Both the position numbers and the translations under genes were made by a program. A stretch of DNA of 64,000 bases from Halanaerobium kushneri. Its GTDB lineage: Bacteria > Bacillota > Halanaerobiia > Halanaerobiales > Halanaerobiaceae. The notes under the pieces are model-generated. The model was not told where the DNA came from and searched no databases. It saw only the letters and a list, made by a program, of their open reading frames with translations. Numbering within the stretch: the first letter of the stretch is position 1; each line of letters opens with the position of its first letter. Of this stretch, positions 46,080 through 54,648 are shown piece after piece. The stretch spans positions 1-64,000 of the forward strand of contig NZ_FTNC01000010.1 of NCBI RefSeq assembly GCF_900156285.1. Reading direction: 5' to 3'.

Positions 46080-46110
46080 AGCTTAACACTTTAAGTTAAC
46101 TCAAGGTCAA
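46080..46110 (-). promoter_or_regulatory. MerR-type promoter upstream of the flavodoxin/CMD genes
   Basis: The minus strand has TTGACC (46105-46110), a 19-bp spacer with TTGAGTTAACTTAAAG and TAAGCT (46080-46085). It lies about 200 bp before ATG 45879, with the second dyad between. The 352-bp gap 45880-46231 otherwise holds only the terminator at 46143-46195. Confidence 0.72.
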
Positions 46111-46142
46111 GCTATTTTTGAAAATAATTTTTAAAATTGCAT

Positions 46143-46195
46143 AAAAAAATCCCAAAAGTCCTTCATAATTTAATCAGCAATGAAGTTCTTTTGGG
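46143..46195 (-). terminator. Terminator of the epimerase gene
   Basis: CCCAAAAG (46151-46158) pairs with CTTTTGGG (46188-46195), with inner CTTCAT/ATGAAG pairing; a seven-base A-tract (46143-46149) gives the minus-strand T-run. The outer stem is the same as at 21286-21338. Confidence 0.8.
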
Positions 46196-46231
46196 AAAAT
46201 AGTTTTATATAAATTTATATTTTATTATAAT

Positions 46232-47191
46232 TTATTTTTCTATATTAATAACGTCTCTTTCCAGATAACTTTTAATGCTTATTTCTACAGTTTCTCTGGT
46301 TGAATATTGAGGCTGATAGTCAATTAACTGTTTTGCATTCTCAATTGAGAAAAATCCGCTTCTGGCCAGATGATAGTAACTCTGTTCAGTCTGTTCTTCA
46401 TCATCTATATAATCACACCATTTTCCCCAGTCTAAAAAGTCAATATCTGCTTCCTGACCAAAAAATTCGTACATAGCCTTTGCATAACCATATAAAGTGA
46501 AGGAATCTTCAGCAACTGCATGAAAGCTTTCTCCTAAAGCCTGATTTCTGTGAGTAATAGCCTTAAAAAACATCTGAGCAACATCAGCAGCATGGACATG
46601 ATGCAGAGTCTCCATTCCGAAATTGGGCAGATGAATTTTTTCTCCCCGGGCAATCTTTTCAAATACTTCTGGATCTATATTACCAAAGGGACTAATAATT
46701 AACCAGCCTGGGCCAGAAATTTGTCCGGGCATAATAATTGTTGCCGGGAAATCATTTCTGCGATATTCTTCTTTTAAGTACTGCTCACTGTGAAATTTAT
46801 TTAAGCCGTAATTATCCAGAGCTTCTTTTTTAACGGTATTTGGATCAGCTGCCAGTAACTCTGTTCTTCCGTGAGCCCAAATAGATGAGCAAAATAAATA
46901 ATGTGATAAATTTGTCCCTTTTAAAGCTTCTACCATTTCCTTTGTCTCTTCTAAGTGAAAATTAATTAAATCAACAACAATATCGGCATCCATTGCAGCA
47001 ATTTCTGCCGCAAAATCATCCTCCTGATCCCTGTCCATAAAAACCTGCTCGACTTTATCCCAGGCTTTATCCTCAACATAAGGATCACTTTTACCTCGAG
47101 AAATATTTATAACTTGATGTCCGGCCTTAACTAAATCTGGAATAAGATAGGAACCAATGTGACCACTACCACCGATAACTATAGTTTTCAT
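46232..47191 (-). CDS. NAD-dependent epimerase/dehydratase-family protein
   Basis: The 319-residue extended short-chain dehydrogenase has the Rossmann motif GGSGHIGSYL at 7-16 and the active-site YGLNK (Tyr-x3-Lys) near residue 128, with serines in LFCSSIWAHG. AGGGGAA precedes ATG 47191. Relatives modify sugar nucleotides or reduce small carbonyls; the substrate cannot be named. It lies upstream of the flavodoxin cluster, separated by a terminator. Confidence 0.87.
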   Translation of the reverse strand: MKTIVIGGSGHIGSYLIPDLVKAGHQVINISRGKSDPYVEDKAWDKVEQVFMDRDQEDDFAAEIAAMDADIVVDLINFHLEETKEMVEALKGTNLSHYLFCSSIWAHGRTELLAADPNTVKKEALDNYGLNKFHSEQYLKEEYRRNDFPATIIMPGQISGPGWLIISPFGNIDPEVFEKIARGEKIHLPNFGMETLHHVHAADVAQMFFKAITHRNQALGESFHAVAEDSFTLYGYAKAMYEFFGQEADIDFLDWGKWCDYIDDEEQTEQSYYHLARSGFFSIENAKQLIDYQPQYSTRETVEISIKSYLERDVINIEK

Positions 47192-47353
47192 AGATTATTC
47201 CCCTCTCTTTAATTAAAAGTGTTTCTGTACCAAATTACTGCTCTGGATTATAATAAATGCTCTAAAGTATATTTAGTCAGAAATTTCATTTAATTTAATT
47301 ATAACAGAGACAGAGAATTTAGTTAAATTTTAAAAAATAAAACAACTCTTTTA

Positions 47354-48589
47354 TTATAAACAGCACTTCTTATACTTCTTCCCACTACCACAGGGACAGG
47401 GATCATTACGCCCCACATCCCATTTTTCTTTGTGAATTTTCTGCAGCTCTTTTTTCATGACAATTGGTGATTTCCTCTGTTTAACCAGCTGAGCTAATTT
47501 TTTCATAAACGGATCTATATAAGCAAAAAATAGCTTATATCCCTCACAGAGGTAATTGAGTTTGTATTTATCACCTGTATCTATAATCCTATTTTTAGGA
47601 CAACCACCATTACAGATAAATCGGTAGTCACATTCAATACACTTTTGATTTAACTCTTTTCTTTTATCTCTGCCAAATTCCTGCTGCTGATTAGAGTTCA
47701 TCATTTCTAAAATGCTTTTATCATTAATATTACCCAATTTGTATTCAGTCTCAACAAAATGATCACAGGAATATAAATCTCCATTATACTCCATTACTGG
47801 CCCCTTACCACATTCCTTACTAAATACACATAAATTGGTTCCAAAACCTGACCAGGCTGATACTGCCTCTTCAAATATCTGCACATAAACATCTCCGAGA
47901 TCATTAACCCACTCATTGAAAACTTTAATTAAAAACTTTCCGTAAGCTTCTGCTTTTACTGATCGGGAAGATATATCCCCGTTTTCATCCATTTCTACTA
48001 TCGGAATAAACTGAATAAAATCAGCTTCTATATCTCTAAAAAAATTATAAACTTCTTCTGGTTTTTTCGAATTAACATTATTAACTACTGCCAGAATATT
48101 ATATTCTACACCATATTCTTTTAACTTTTTTATTCCGGCCATCACTTTTTGATGTGTTCCTTCAGCTTTTTTATCTTTTCTGTATCTATTATGCAATTCT
48201 GCTGGTCCGTCTAGACTTACCCCCACCAGAAAATTATTTTCCTTTAAAAACTGTGCCCACTGATTATCAATTAAAACTGCATTAGTCTGAATTGAATTTT
48301 CTATCTTCCAGCCTTCAGGTGCATATTTTTTCTGTAATTCAACTGCTTTTTGGAAGAACTCCAGGCCTCTCAAGGTTGGTTCTCCGCCCTGCCAGCCGAA
48401 ATTTACCACCGGACCAGGCTGAGCCTCTAAATACTGTTTAATATATTTTTCCAGAGTCTCTTCTGACATCTGAAAATTATCTGTATTTGAATAAAGTTCT
48501 GTTTTTTTAAGATAATAGCAGTATTCACAGTCTAAATTACAGATTGGACCTGCAGGAAAAACCATTACATTGAAATATTTACTAAACAT
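47354..48589 (-). CDS. Radical SAM/SPASM anaerobic sulfatase-maturase-type enzyme with SEC-C tail
   Basis: The 411-residue protein has the radical SAM cluster motif CNLDCEYC (Cys17, Cys21, Cys24), NFGWQGGEPTLRGL near 83, and a SPASM region with CxxC-rich blocks (CGKGPVMEYNGDLYSCDHFV, then CIECDYRFICNGGCPKNR) for two further iron-sulfur clusters. This matches anSME, which converts Cys or Ser of sulfatases to formylglycine. The last about 20 residues are a SEC-C zinc motif, NDPCPCGSGKKYKKCC. No sulfatase gene is in the window, so the client is unknown. CAGGAG precedes ATG 48589. Confidence 0.88.
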   Translation of the reverse strand: MFSKYFNVMVFPAGPICNLDCEYCYYLKKTELYSNTDNFQMSEETLEKYIKQYLEAQPGPVVNFGWQGGEPTLRGLEFFQKAVELQKKYAPEGWKIENSIQTNAVLIDNQWAQFLKENNFLVGVSLDGPAELHNRYRKDKKAEGTHQKVMAGIKKLKEYGVEYNILAVVNNVNSKKPEEVYNFFRDIEADFIQFIPIVEMDENGDISSRSVKAEAYGKFLIKVFNEWVNDLGDVYVQIFEEAVSAWSGFGTNLCVFSKECGKGPVMEYNGDLYSCDHFVETEYKLGNINDKSILEMMNSNQQQEFGRDKRKELNQKCIECDYRFICNGGCPKNRIIDTGDKYKLNYLCEGYKLFFAYIDPFMKKLAQLVKQRKSPIVMKKELQKIHKEKWDVGRNDPCPCGSGKKYKKCCL

Positions 48590-48608
48590 TTTAAAGCTCC
48601 TGATAAAA

Positions 48609-49686
48609 TCATTTTCTGTTTCTGGAATTATTTATTCCGATAGATTTTCTATATTTAGCTATAGTTCTTCTATTAATATCAACTTTATACTTATTAATCA
48701 GGACTTCTGCAAGATCACTGTCAGTTAAAGGACTTTTTTTATCCTCCCCTGCTATTCCCTTACTTATAATTGCCTTAATACTGACCGATGAAAGATCTCC
48801 AATCCCACTATTAAAAAATATCTTTAAACTAAATGTCCCATGTGGAGTCTGCATATATTTCCCGGTTCTTGCTCTACTTACAGTTGACTCATGCATTTCA
48901 ATTTCCTCTGCTATGTCCTCCATTGTCATAACATGTAAATATTCTAAACCCTTATCAAAAAATTCTTTTTGTTTTTCTACTATAGCTTCTGCAATTTTTT
49001 TGATTGTTTCTCTTCTTTTAACAATACTTTTTATTAACCAGATTGCAGCCTGATGTTTTTGCTTCAAATATTCCTAACATTCCTGATCCTCTGAATTTTT
49101 AAGTAAGTTGTAATAATAATTGTTTATTTTTAAAGTTGGAGAAAATTTTTCTTTATAAATTATCTTATATTTATTATCTGCTTTTTTCACAACTATATAA
49201 GGATCAACATAATCAACCTTATTTTCGAGAGAATTCAGTTCAGTAAAATCAATATCAAGAGTCTTAATTTTATTATAAATTTCTTCAATTTCAGCTAAAC
49301 TGAAAGAAAATAATTCAGCAATAACTTCCAGTTCAAGAGTAAGCTTCCCCTTTTCATTAAAACTACCAATAATAAATTTTCCTGCTTCAATTTCATTTTC
49401 ATTCAAAACTTCAAATAATTGATTTTCTAATGATTCATAGAAGCCAGGCTTATAAGAAATAAATTTTTCATATTCTATTCTGTCTTTAGTTACAGAAGAA
49501 TTATAACTCTTATTTTACTGTTATAATCTTCTAATCTTTCAAGTAAGGGATTTTCCTGTATTTCCTTGTCTATAAATTCACTTAATTCTAAAGTGCTTTA
49601 TTGTAATATTTCAATTGCCATCTTTAACTGTGGGTTAAAATAACTTCCTGTTTTTGCTCTAAATTGATATTATAATCTAAATTCAT
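48609..49686 (-). pseudogene. rpoN: RNA polymerase sigma-54 factor, decayed
   Basis: ATG 49686, after AGGGGAT, opens with MNLDYNINLEQKQEVILT, the sigma-54 region I start. One C is missing near 49632-49634, shifting the frame from ..LT to PQLKMAIEILQ, which then meets TAA at 49598-49600 before STLELSEFIDKEIQENPLLE. Further shifts follow, and the core-binding region is shortened (IKTLDI joined to DYVDPYIVV). An in-frame TAG (49074-49076) separates the 3' part, which keeps WLIKSIVKRRETI and the RpoN box RRTIAKYRKSIGI. Only about 359 codons remain of about 450. Several independent defects argue against sequencing error. Confidence 0.88.
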
Positions 49687-49733
49687 ATAAATCCCCTTTT
49701 AATTATAAAGGATTAAACCAAAAACAAAGTAAT

Positions 49734-51063
49734 GTACAATAAGTTGTGTAAATTAAATATCGATACTTTTTTAAAATAAAAAAAGAGGAATCCTTCTTTA
49801 AGTGGTTGAATATATTTATCGACGAAAATAAAAAATCAAACCACTAGGAGGACTCCTCATGAAAAGTATAACTGATAACCCCAATAATGGTCAAGGTAAT
49901 TTTGACGATATGATCAATGATTTGATCAAAAATTTTATCGAAAAGCTTCTTAAAGGTGAATTAACTGAATTTCTTAATTACGATAAATATGATTCTGCTG
50001 GTAAGAACTCTGGTAATAGCCGCAATGGCAACTATTCTCGTAATTTCCAAACTAAATACGGTGTCATTGAAAAACTAGAAGTCCCAAGAGACAGAAATAA
50101 TGATTTTCAAACTGCTCTTTTTGAGCCATATAAACGCCGTGATGACTGGTTAGAACAGACTGTAATCCAGATGTATGCCAGAGGTCTATCTACTCGTGAT
50201 ATAGCTAATTTGATTGAGCAAATGTATGGTCAAAAATACAGTGCTACCAGTGTCAGCAATCTGACAGATATAGCAGTTAAAGAAATTGAGCAGTGGAAAA
50301 ACAGACCCTTAGAAAAACGCTATAGTGTGCTCTTCATTGATGCTCTAAGCATCAAGATTCGACGAGAACATGTTGGTAATGAATCAGCATATATCATCAT
50401 TGGAATCAATGAAGAAGGCTATAGAGAGATTCTGGACTTCTACATTGGTGTAACAGAATCAGCTGCACTCTGGGAAGAAGTACTGATGAACCTGAAATCC
50501 AGAGGCGTAGAACAAGTGCTTCTGGGTGTTATGGATGGCCTACCAGGATTAACTGACTCATTCCTGAAAGTATATCCAAAAGCTGATGTTCAACGCTGTG
50601 TAGTTCACAAGGTTCGCAATACTCTTCATAAGGTTAAAAAGAAACATACAGATGAAATTGTTACAGATCTTAAGAAAATTTACAAAGCTCCCAGCATAGA
50701 GTTTGCAGAGCAGGCCTTAAATGATTTCAGCTCAAAGTGGGATAAACTCTATCCTCGCTTAGCTCAAAGCTGGTTTGAAGATAAAGATGAACTATTTACT
50801 TTTTATAAATATCCCGATAGTATTCGGAAGTCAATTTATACAACTAACTGGATCGAAAGAGCCAATAAAGAAATCAGAAAAAGACTTAAAACAATGAATA
50901 GTTTACCAAATGAAAAGGCAGCAGAAAAAATACTATATCTTAAAATCTTAGACTATAATTCTAAGTGGTCAGAACGAAGACTAAAGGGATTTTTAGCTGC
51001 TAGAGATAAACTAATTCAACTATTTGAAGAAAGATATTAATTTATTTACACAAAATACTTGAC
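49734..51063 (+). mobile_element. IS256-family insertion sequence
   Basis: One transposase gene is flanked by imperfect inverted repeats. The inner blocks TTGTGTAAAT (49744-49753) and ATTTACACAA (51044-51053) are exact; the outer ten bases match only in part, so the ends are approximate. No matching target duplication was found next to these ends. The left end lies about 48 bp upstream of the decayed rpoN start. Confidence 0.75.
49859..51040 (+). CDS. IS256-family transposase
   Basis: The 393-residue transposase is full length (IS256 family about 390-400). The DDE catalytic residues are Asp161 in LFIDAL, Asp226 in GVMDGLPG and Glu333 in WIERANKEIRKR; the family's CVVHKVRN follows the second Asp. 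AGGAGG with a CTCCTC complement precedes ATG 49859, so the start could be hidden in a hairpin, a common brake on transposase synthesis. The frame is intact, so the element may be active. Confidence 0.95.
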   Translation: MKSITDNPNNGQGNFDDMINDLIKNFIEKLLKGELTEFLNYDKYDSAGKNSGNSRNGNYSRNFQTKYGVIEKLEVPRDRNNDFQTALFEPYKRRDDWLEQTVIQMYARGLSTRDIANLIEQMYGQKYSATSVSNLTDIAVKEIEQWKNRPLEKRYSVLFIDALSIKIRREHVGNESAYIIIGINEEGYREILDFYIGVTESAALWEEVLMNLKSRGVEQVLLGVMDGLPGLTDSFLKVYPKADVQRCVVHKVRNTLHKVKKKHTDEIVTDLKKIYKAPSIEFAEQALNDFSSKWDKLYPRLAQSWFEDKDELFTFYKYPDSIRKSIYTTNWIERANKEIRKRLKTMNSLPNEKAAEKILYLKILDYNSKWSERRLKGFLAARDKLIQLFEERY

Positions 51064-51336
51064 GTTACCCCAAACAAATCCCCGCCTCATTAATTATCAT
51101 CGACTACTTATAATTATAAGTAGGTTAAAATTAAAATGCAAACTCTATTTATTTTAGATAGTAAAATTCGCTTTAAATAAACACTTTTTATATAGAACGC
51201 AAAAGAGATTTATATATACGTATTGAGTTATAAATTATCATTATTAAAATATATCAGTTCTTCGCTAATTAACAAGGTCTCTTGATTATACAAACAAAAA
51301 AAGCTTCCCTTCAAACTAATCTTAGGAGAAGCTTTT
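51064..51336 (-). terminator. Gene-free stretch with palindrome and terminator
   Basis: Between the IS256 end and the permease gene no coding frame is recognised. A 20-bp perfect palindrome CTACTTATAATTATAAGTAG lies at 51104-51123. The terminator of the ubi/ABC operon is AAAAGCTTC (51299-51307) pairing with GAAGCTTTT (51328-51336), with a T-tract on the minus strand. Confidence 0.75.
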
Positions 51337-51355
51337 ATCTTCAATCTTTTTAATT

Positions 51356-52111
51356 TTATACCTTATTTTCAGGATCATTTAAAAATATCCAGGGACAAAA
51401 AATTCTTTCCACAAAATCAACAAATAAAAATAAGATCAGTCCTAAAAAACTTAAGGCCATTATTCCTGCAAACATTTCACTGTAATTCACTCTTGTCCAG
51501 GTATCCATGATAAAAAAACCCAAGCCTTCAAACGTTGCAAAAGTTTCTGTAAAAAATAAGACAGCTACAGCAGTTCCTAAACTTATACGAATTGCTGTAA
51601 ATACTCTGGGTAAAGAAGCAGGTAAAATAAGGTGCCAGAATAACTGTGTTTTGGAAACTCCCAAAGATTTTACAGATAATATTAGTTCTGGGTCAATAGA
51701 CTTTGCCGCATCTCTTGTATGAACCAGAATCTGAAAAAAGACTATAATTGCTATTAAAAAAACTTTGGACAGATCTCCAAGCCCAAAAAACAATAAAACT
51801 ATTGGAAGAAAGGCAATCTTGGGTACTGGATAAGCAAGATAAATAAATGGAGATAAATACTTATCAAGAGATTTAAACCTACCAATTATTAAACCAAATG
51901 GGACTGCAATTATCAAAGCACTGCCTACACCAAAAATAATCCTTTTCAAACTGGCAAGCATATGAAATAATAATTCAGATTTTAGTTCTACAACTGCCTC
52001 AAATACCTCAATAGGAAGAGGTAAGATTTTACTACTGATAATTAAAGCAGCCAGCCACCATAAAAACACAACAATAATTAGCGATAACAGATACTTCAAA
52101 ACTTTATTCAT
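51356..52111 (-). CDS. ABC transporter permease, SsuC/TauC type
   Basis: The 251-residue permease has five to six helices and the EAA loop RDAAKSIDPELILSVKSLGVSK near residue 135 typical of nitrate/sulfonate/taurine-class importers. The start is ATG 52111 after GGTGAT; a GTG at 52123 overlaps that site. It is the last gene of the operon ubiD-ubiA-ubiX-binding protein-permease and a terminator follows, so no ATPase gene is present. It must borrow an ATPase or have lost it. Confidence 0.88.
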   Translation of the reverse strand: MNKVLKYLLSLIIVVFLWWLAALIISSKILPLPIEVFEAVVELKSELLFHMLASLKRIIFGVGSALIIAVPFGLIIGRFKSLDKYLSPFIYLAYPVPKIAFLPIVLLFFGLGDLSKVFLIAIIVFFQILVHTRDAAKSIDPELILSVKSLGVSKTQLFWHLILPASLPRVFTAIRISLGTAVAVLFFTETFATFEGLGFFIMDTWTRVNYSEMFAGIMALSFLGLILFLFVDFVERIFCPWIFLNDPENKV

Positions 52112-52192
52112 AATGATCACCAACTTTAAGCAGGGAACCAGCTTTTTTAATTAATTTAAACAATCCAATCCCCCTTAATAAAATACAAATAA

Positions 52193-53107
52193 CTATTCAA
52201 CAAAACCTTTTTCAATAAGATCCTGATATGTATATTGCCCTTCAATTAAATCTTTTTTCTCCATCCAATTTATCACTAATTGAACAGTACTTTCCTGAGG
52301 TAAATGCGGTTTGTCATACTCTGGAAATACAAAGCTTTCTTTTACTTCTTCTGGAAATCCTGCTTTATTAATCAGCAGATCACGATAGCTGTCAGATTTA
52401 TTATTTAGAAGTTCCACCGCTTTTGAATAAGCAGCATAAAAATCTCTAATTTCTTTCTCCTTTTTTTCTAGTGCCTCATCTTTGAAAAGCATAATTCCGG
52501 GTGCCTCTCCTAATTCTGTACTTTCTCCAATTTTATTGGCTCCGTTCTTTATTAAAACACTTGCTAAAGGTTCAGGTAAACAGGCTGCTTTAACCTTTCC
52601 TTCTTCAAGCATCTGAAGCCTAACCGGTATTTTAGGAATAGCAATTTTTGCAATTTCCTCATCCTCTAAACCATTACTTTTTAAAAGTCTATCAGTTATG
52701 TATTCAATTATTGTATTTGATGAAATAGCTATTTCAACATTCTTTAGATCTTCATAACTTTTTATATTAGAGTTTTTCCCTGATAAAAGAACATATCTAC
52801 CATTTGTAAGTGACGTTATTTTAACATTCCGCCCATTATCAACAGAAAATAAAACTGCCAGTACATCAGAGATTGCTCCATCTATGGCCCCTGCCTGTAA
52901 GGCACTATCTCTTTCAATAGGATTATGAAAACTAACAATCTCTATTTCTGATCCAGTTTCAGAGAAAAGCCCTTCTTCCTGAGCTACAATTAAAGGTATC
53001 GAATCTGCGTCTGGTAATATTCCAACCTTTAAAGCTGCAGCAGCCGGATAAGTAATTATAACTAGTAAAATAAAAATAATAAAACTCATATTTAAAATTT
53101 TCTTCAT
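52193..53107 (-). CDS. ABC transporter substrate-binding protein, NMT1/THI5-like
   Basis: The start is ATG 53107, nine bases after AGGAGG, giving 304 residues. A signal peptide (about 1-25, ending YPAAA) precedes LKVGILPDADSIPLIVAQEEGLF, split here as LKVGILPDADS and PLIVAQEEGLF, the opening of the NMT1/SsuA-like fold. Such proteins bind small organic anions, sulfonates or pyrimidines. Its place directly after ubiX suggests an aromatic acid or a prenyl-acceptor precursor as ligand; this is inference from context. Confidence 0.85.
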   Translation of the reverse strand: MKKILNMSFIIFILLVIITYPAAAALKVGILPDADSIPLIVAQEEGLFSETGSEIEIVSFHNPIERDSALQAGAIDGAISDVLAVLFSVDNGRNVKITSLTNGRYVLLSGKNSNIKSYEDLKNVEIAISSNTIIEYITDRLLKSNGLEDEEIAKIAIPKIPVRLQMLEEGKVKAACLPEPLASVLIKNGANKIGESTELGEAPGIMLFKDEALEKKEKEIRDFYAAYSKAVELLNNKSDSYRDLLINKAGFPEEVKESFVFPEYDKPHLPQESTVQLVINWMEKKDLIEGQYTYQDLIEKGFVE

Positions 53108-53146
53108 TTTTGTATTCCTCCTAATAATATATTTATCCATTAATAT

Positions 53147-53755
53147 CTATTTAGATCCATTCCACTTTTTATATAGTGAATGGTTAATTCCAAGATGTTC
53201 TAAAACTCTTCCTACTAAAAAATCTGCCAGATTAGATATGGAAGCAGGCTTTTGATAGAATGCAGGCATAGCAGGAATAATATCTACACCCAGTCGACTT
53301 AATTTTAATAGATTCTCTAAATGAATCTGGTTTAATGGAGTTTCTCGGGGAACTATTATAACTTTTTTCTTTTCTTTTAACATCACATCAAATGCTCTCT
53401 CAATTAGATTTGTTGATACCCCCTGAGCAAAACGAGCTGCACTTCCCATTGTACAGGGTATTACAACCATCACATCAGCTGCATTTGATCCACTGGCTGC
53501 AGATGCATTAAATTTATCTACTTCTGCAATTGTTATTAAATCAGGATTAGGAATATTCCATTCTTCTATAATATATTTAAAAATCTTGTCATTATTCTCC
53601 GGAAATTTAGAACTAAGCTCATGTTTCAAAACTTCTTTACCAGGATTACTAATAATTATTGTCTGTTGATTACCAAAGTTATTAATTATTTCAATAAATT
53701 TCTTAGCATAAAGAGCCCCACTGGCTCCAGTAATAGCTGTCAGTATTTTTTTCAT
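53147..53755 (-). CDS. ubiX: UbiX-type flavin prenyltransferase
   Basis: The 202-residue protein has the UbiX fold: ITGASGALYAKKF near residue 8 for FMN, VIPCTMGSAARFAQGVSTNL in two parts near 98-117, and VPRETPLNQIHLENLLKL near 130. UbiX makes prenylated FMN, the cofactor of UbiD decarboxylases, and ubiD lies in the same operon. CAGGAGG precedes ATG 53755. It lies 30 bp after ubiA. Confidence 0.93.
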   Translation of the reverse strand: MKKILTAITGASGALYAKKFIEIINNFGNQQTIIISNPGKEVLKHELSSKFPENNDKIFKYIIEEWNIPNPDLITIAEVDKFNASAASGSNAADVMVVIPCTMGSAARFAQGVSTNLIERAFDVMLKEKKKVIIVPRETPLNQIHLENLLKLSRLGVDIIPAMPAFYQKPASISNLADFLVGRVLEHLGINHSLYKKWNGSK

Positions 53756-53784
53756 CTATTTTTTCCTCCTGAAATTTTAAAATA

Positions 53785-54648
53785 TTAAAGTAAAATATCT
53801 ATTGCTCCCCCTAAAAAAAGAAGAGGACTTATTATCTGATTAATACTATAAGAAGCTATCTTAACCTGGCTTAGATCATCAGGACTTACAAGACGATGTT
53901 CATAAATCAAAAGAAACGTTACTAAAATTACTGCTATTAAATAAACAAATCCTAGATCAGGGAAAAAATATACTAAAGAAAACATTATTATAACAGTTAA
54001 AAAATGTAACCCTCCTGCAATTTTAAGAGCTTTTTTAATCCCAAATTTAGCGGGAATAGATCTGATAGAATTTTCTCTATCAAAATCATAATCCTGAGTT
54101 GCATAAATAATATCAAAACCAGCAACCCATAAAGCATGAATTGAAGCCAGCATAACTGATCCCAGGGTTAAGCTGCCTGTAACAGCAATCCAACTCCCTA
54201 ATGGTGCCAGAGCAACTGCTGCTCCCAAAACTAAATGGCAGGCCCAGGTGAAACGCTTGGTATAAGAATAAAACAACACAAATAAAACAGCCAGCGGCAT
54301 TAACTTTACAGCTATTGGATCTAAATTAAGTGCAGCAAGCAAAAGTAAAATAAAACAAAAAACTGTCAGTAAAAAAGTTTCTTTTTTACTCACTTTACCC
54401 ACCGGAATTTCTCTATCTTTTGTTCTTGGATTTAATTTATCAATCTTATAATCTGCAACTCTATTCCAGGCATTAGCACCATTCCTGGCCCCAATCATTG
54501 CAACTGTTATCCAAAAAAAATTATTTAAAGATGGCCAGCCACCAGAAGCTAAAAACAAAGCAAAATAGGCAAAAGGAAGGGCAAAAATTGTGTGTTCAAA
54601 CATAACTAGTGAAGAATAATCACTAATCTTCTTTCCAACTGATTCCAT
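53785..54648 (-). CDS. ubiA: UbiA-family prenyltransferase
   Basis: The start is ATG 54648, about eight bases after AGGTGG, which makes it overlap ubiD by 26 bp; it has 287 residues and about eight or nine membrane helices. The two aspartate-rich motifs are NAWNRVADYKIDK near 60 (DxxxD for polyprenyl diphosphate) and DIIYATQDYDFDRE near 183. UbiA enzymes attach a polyprenyl tail to 4-hydroxybenzoate or a naphthoate. With UbiD and UbiX next to it, a quinone-like product is suggested. Confidence 0.92.
   Translation of the reverse strand: MESVGKKISDYSSLVMFEHTIFALPFAYFALFLASGGWPSLNNFFWITVAMIGARNGANAWNRVADYKIDKLNPRTKDREIPVGKVSKKETFLLTVFCFILLLLAALNLDPIAVKLMPLAVLFVLFYSYTKRFTWACHLVLGAAVALAPLGSWIAVTGSLTLGSVMLASIHALWVAGFDIIYATQDYDFDRENSIRSIPAKFGIKKALKIAGGLHFLTVIIMFSLVYFFPDLGFVYLIAVILVTFLLIYEHRLVSPDDLSQVKIASYSINQIISPLLFLGGAIDILL

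Noticed and set aside
49074-49076. In-frame TAG in the rpoN region as a pyrrolysine codon (Pyl is known in some Halanaerobiales)
   Set aside because: The same gene also has an in-frame TAA, a one-base deletion and an internal deletion, so read-through of one TAG would not give a sigma factor.
49726-51072. Target-site duplication of the IS256 element
   Set aside because: The bases flanking the inferred ends do not match, so no duplication can be claimed; the ends may be a few bases off.
51104-51123. Perfect 20-bp palindrome as a second IS end or an operator
   Set aside because: It is purely AT-rich apart from its ends, occurs once, and no promoter hexamers or genes start beside it.
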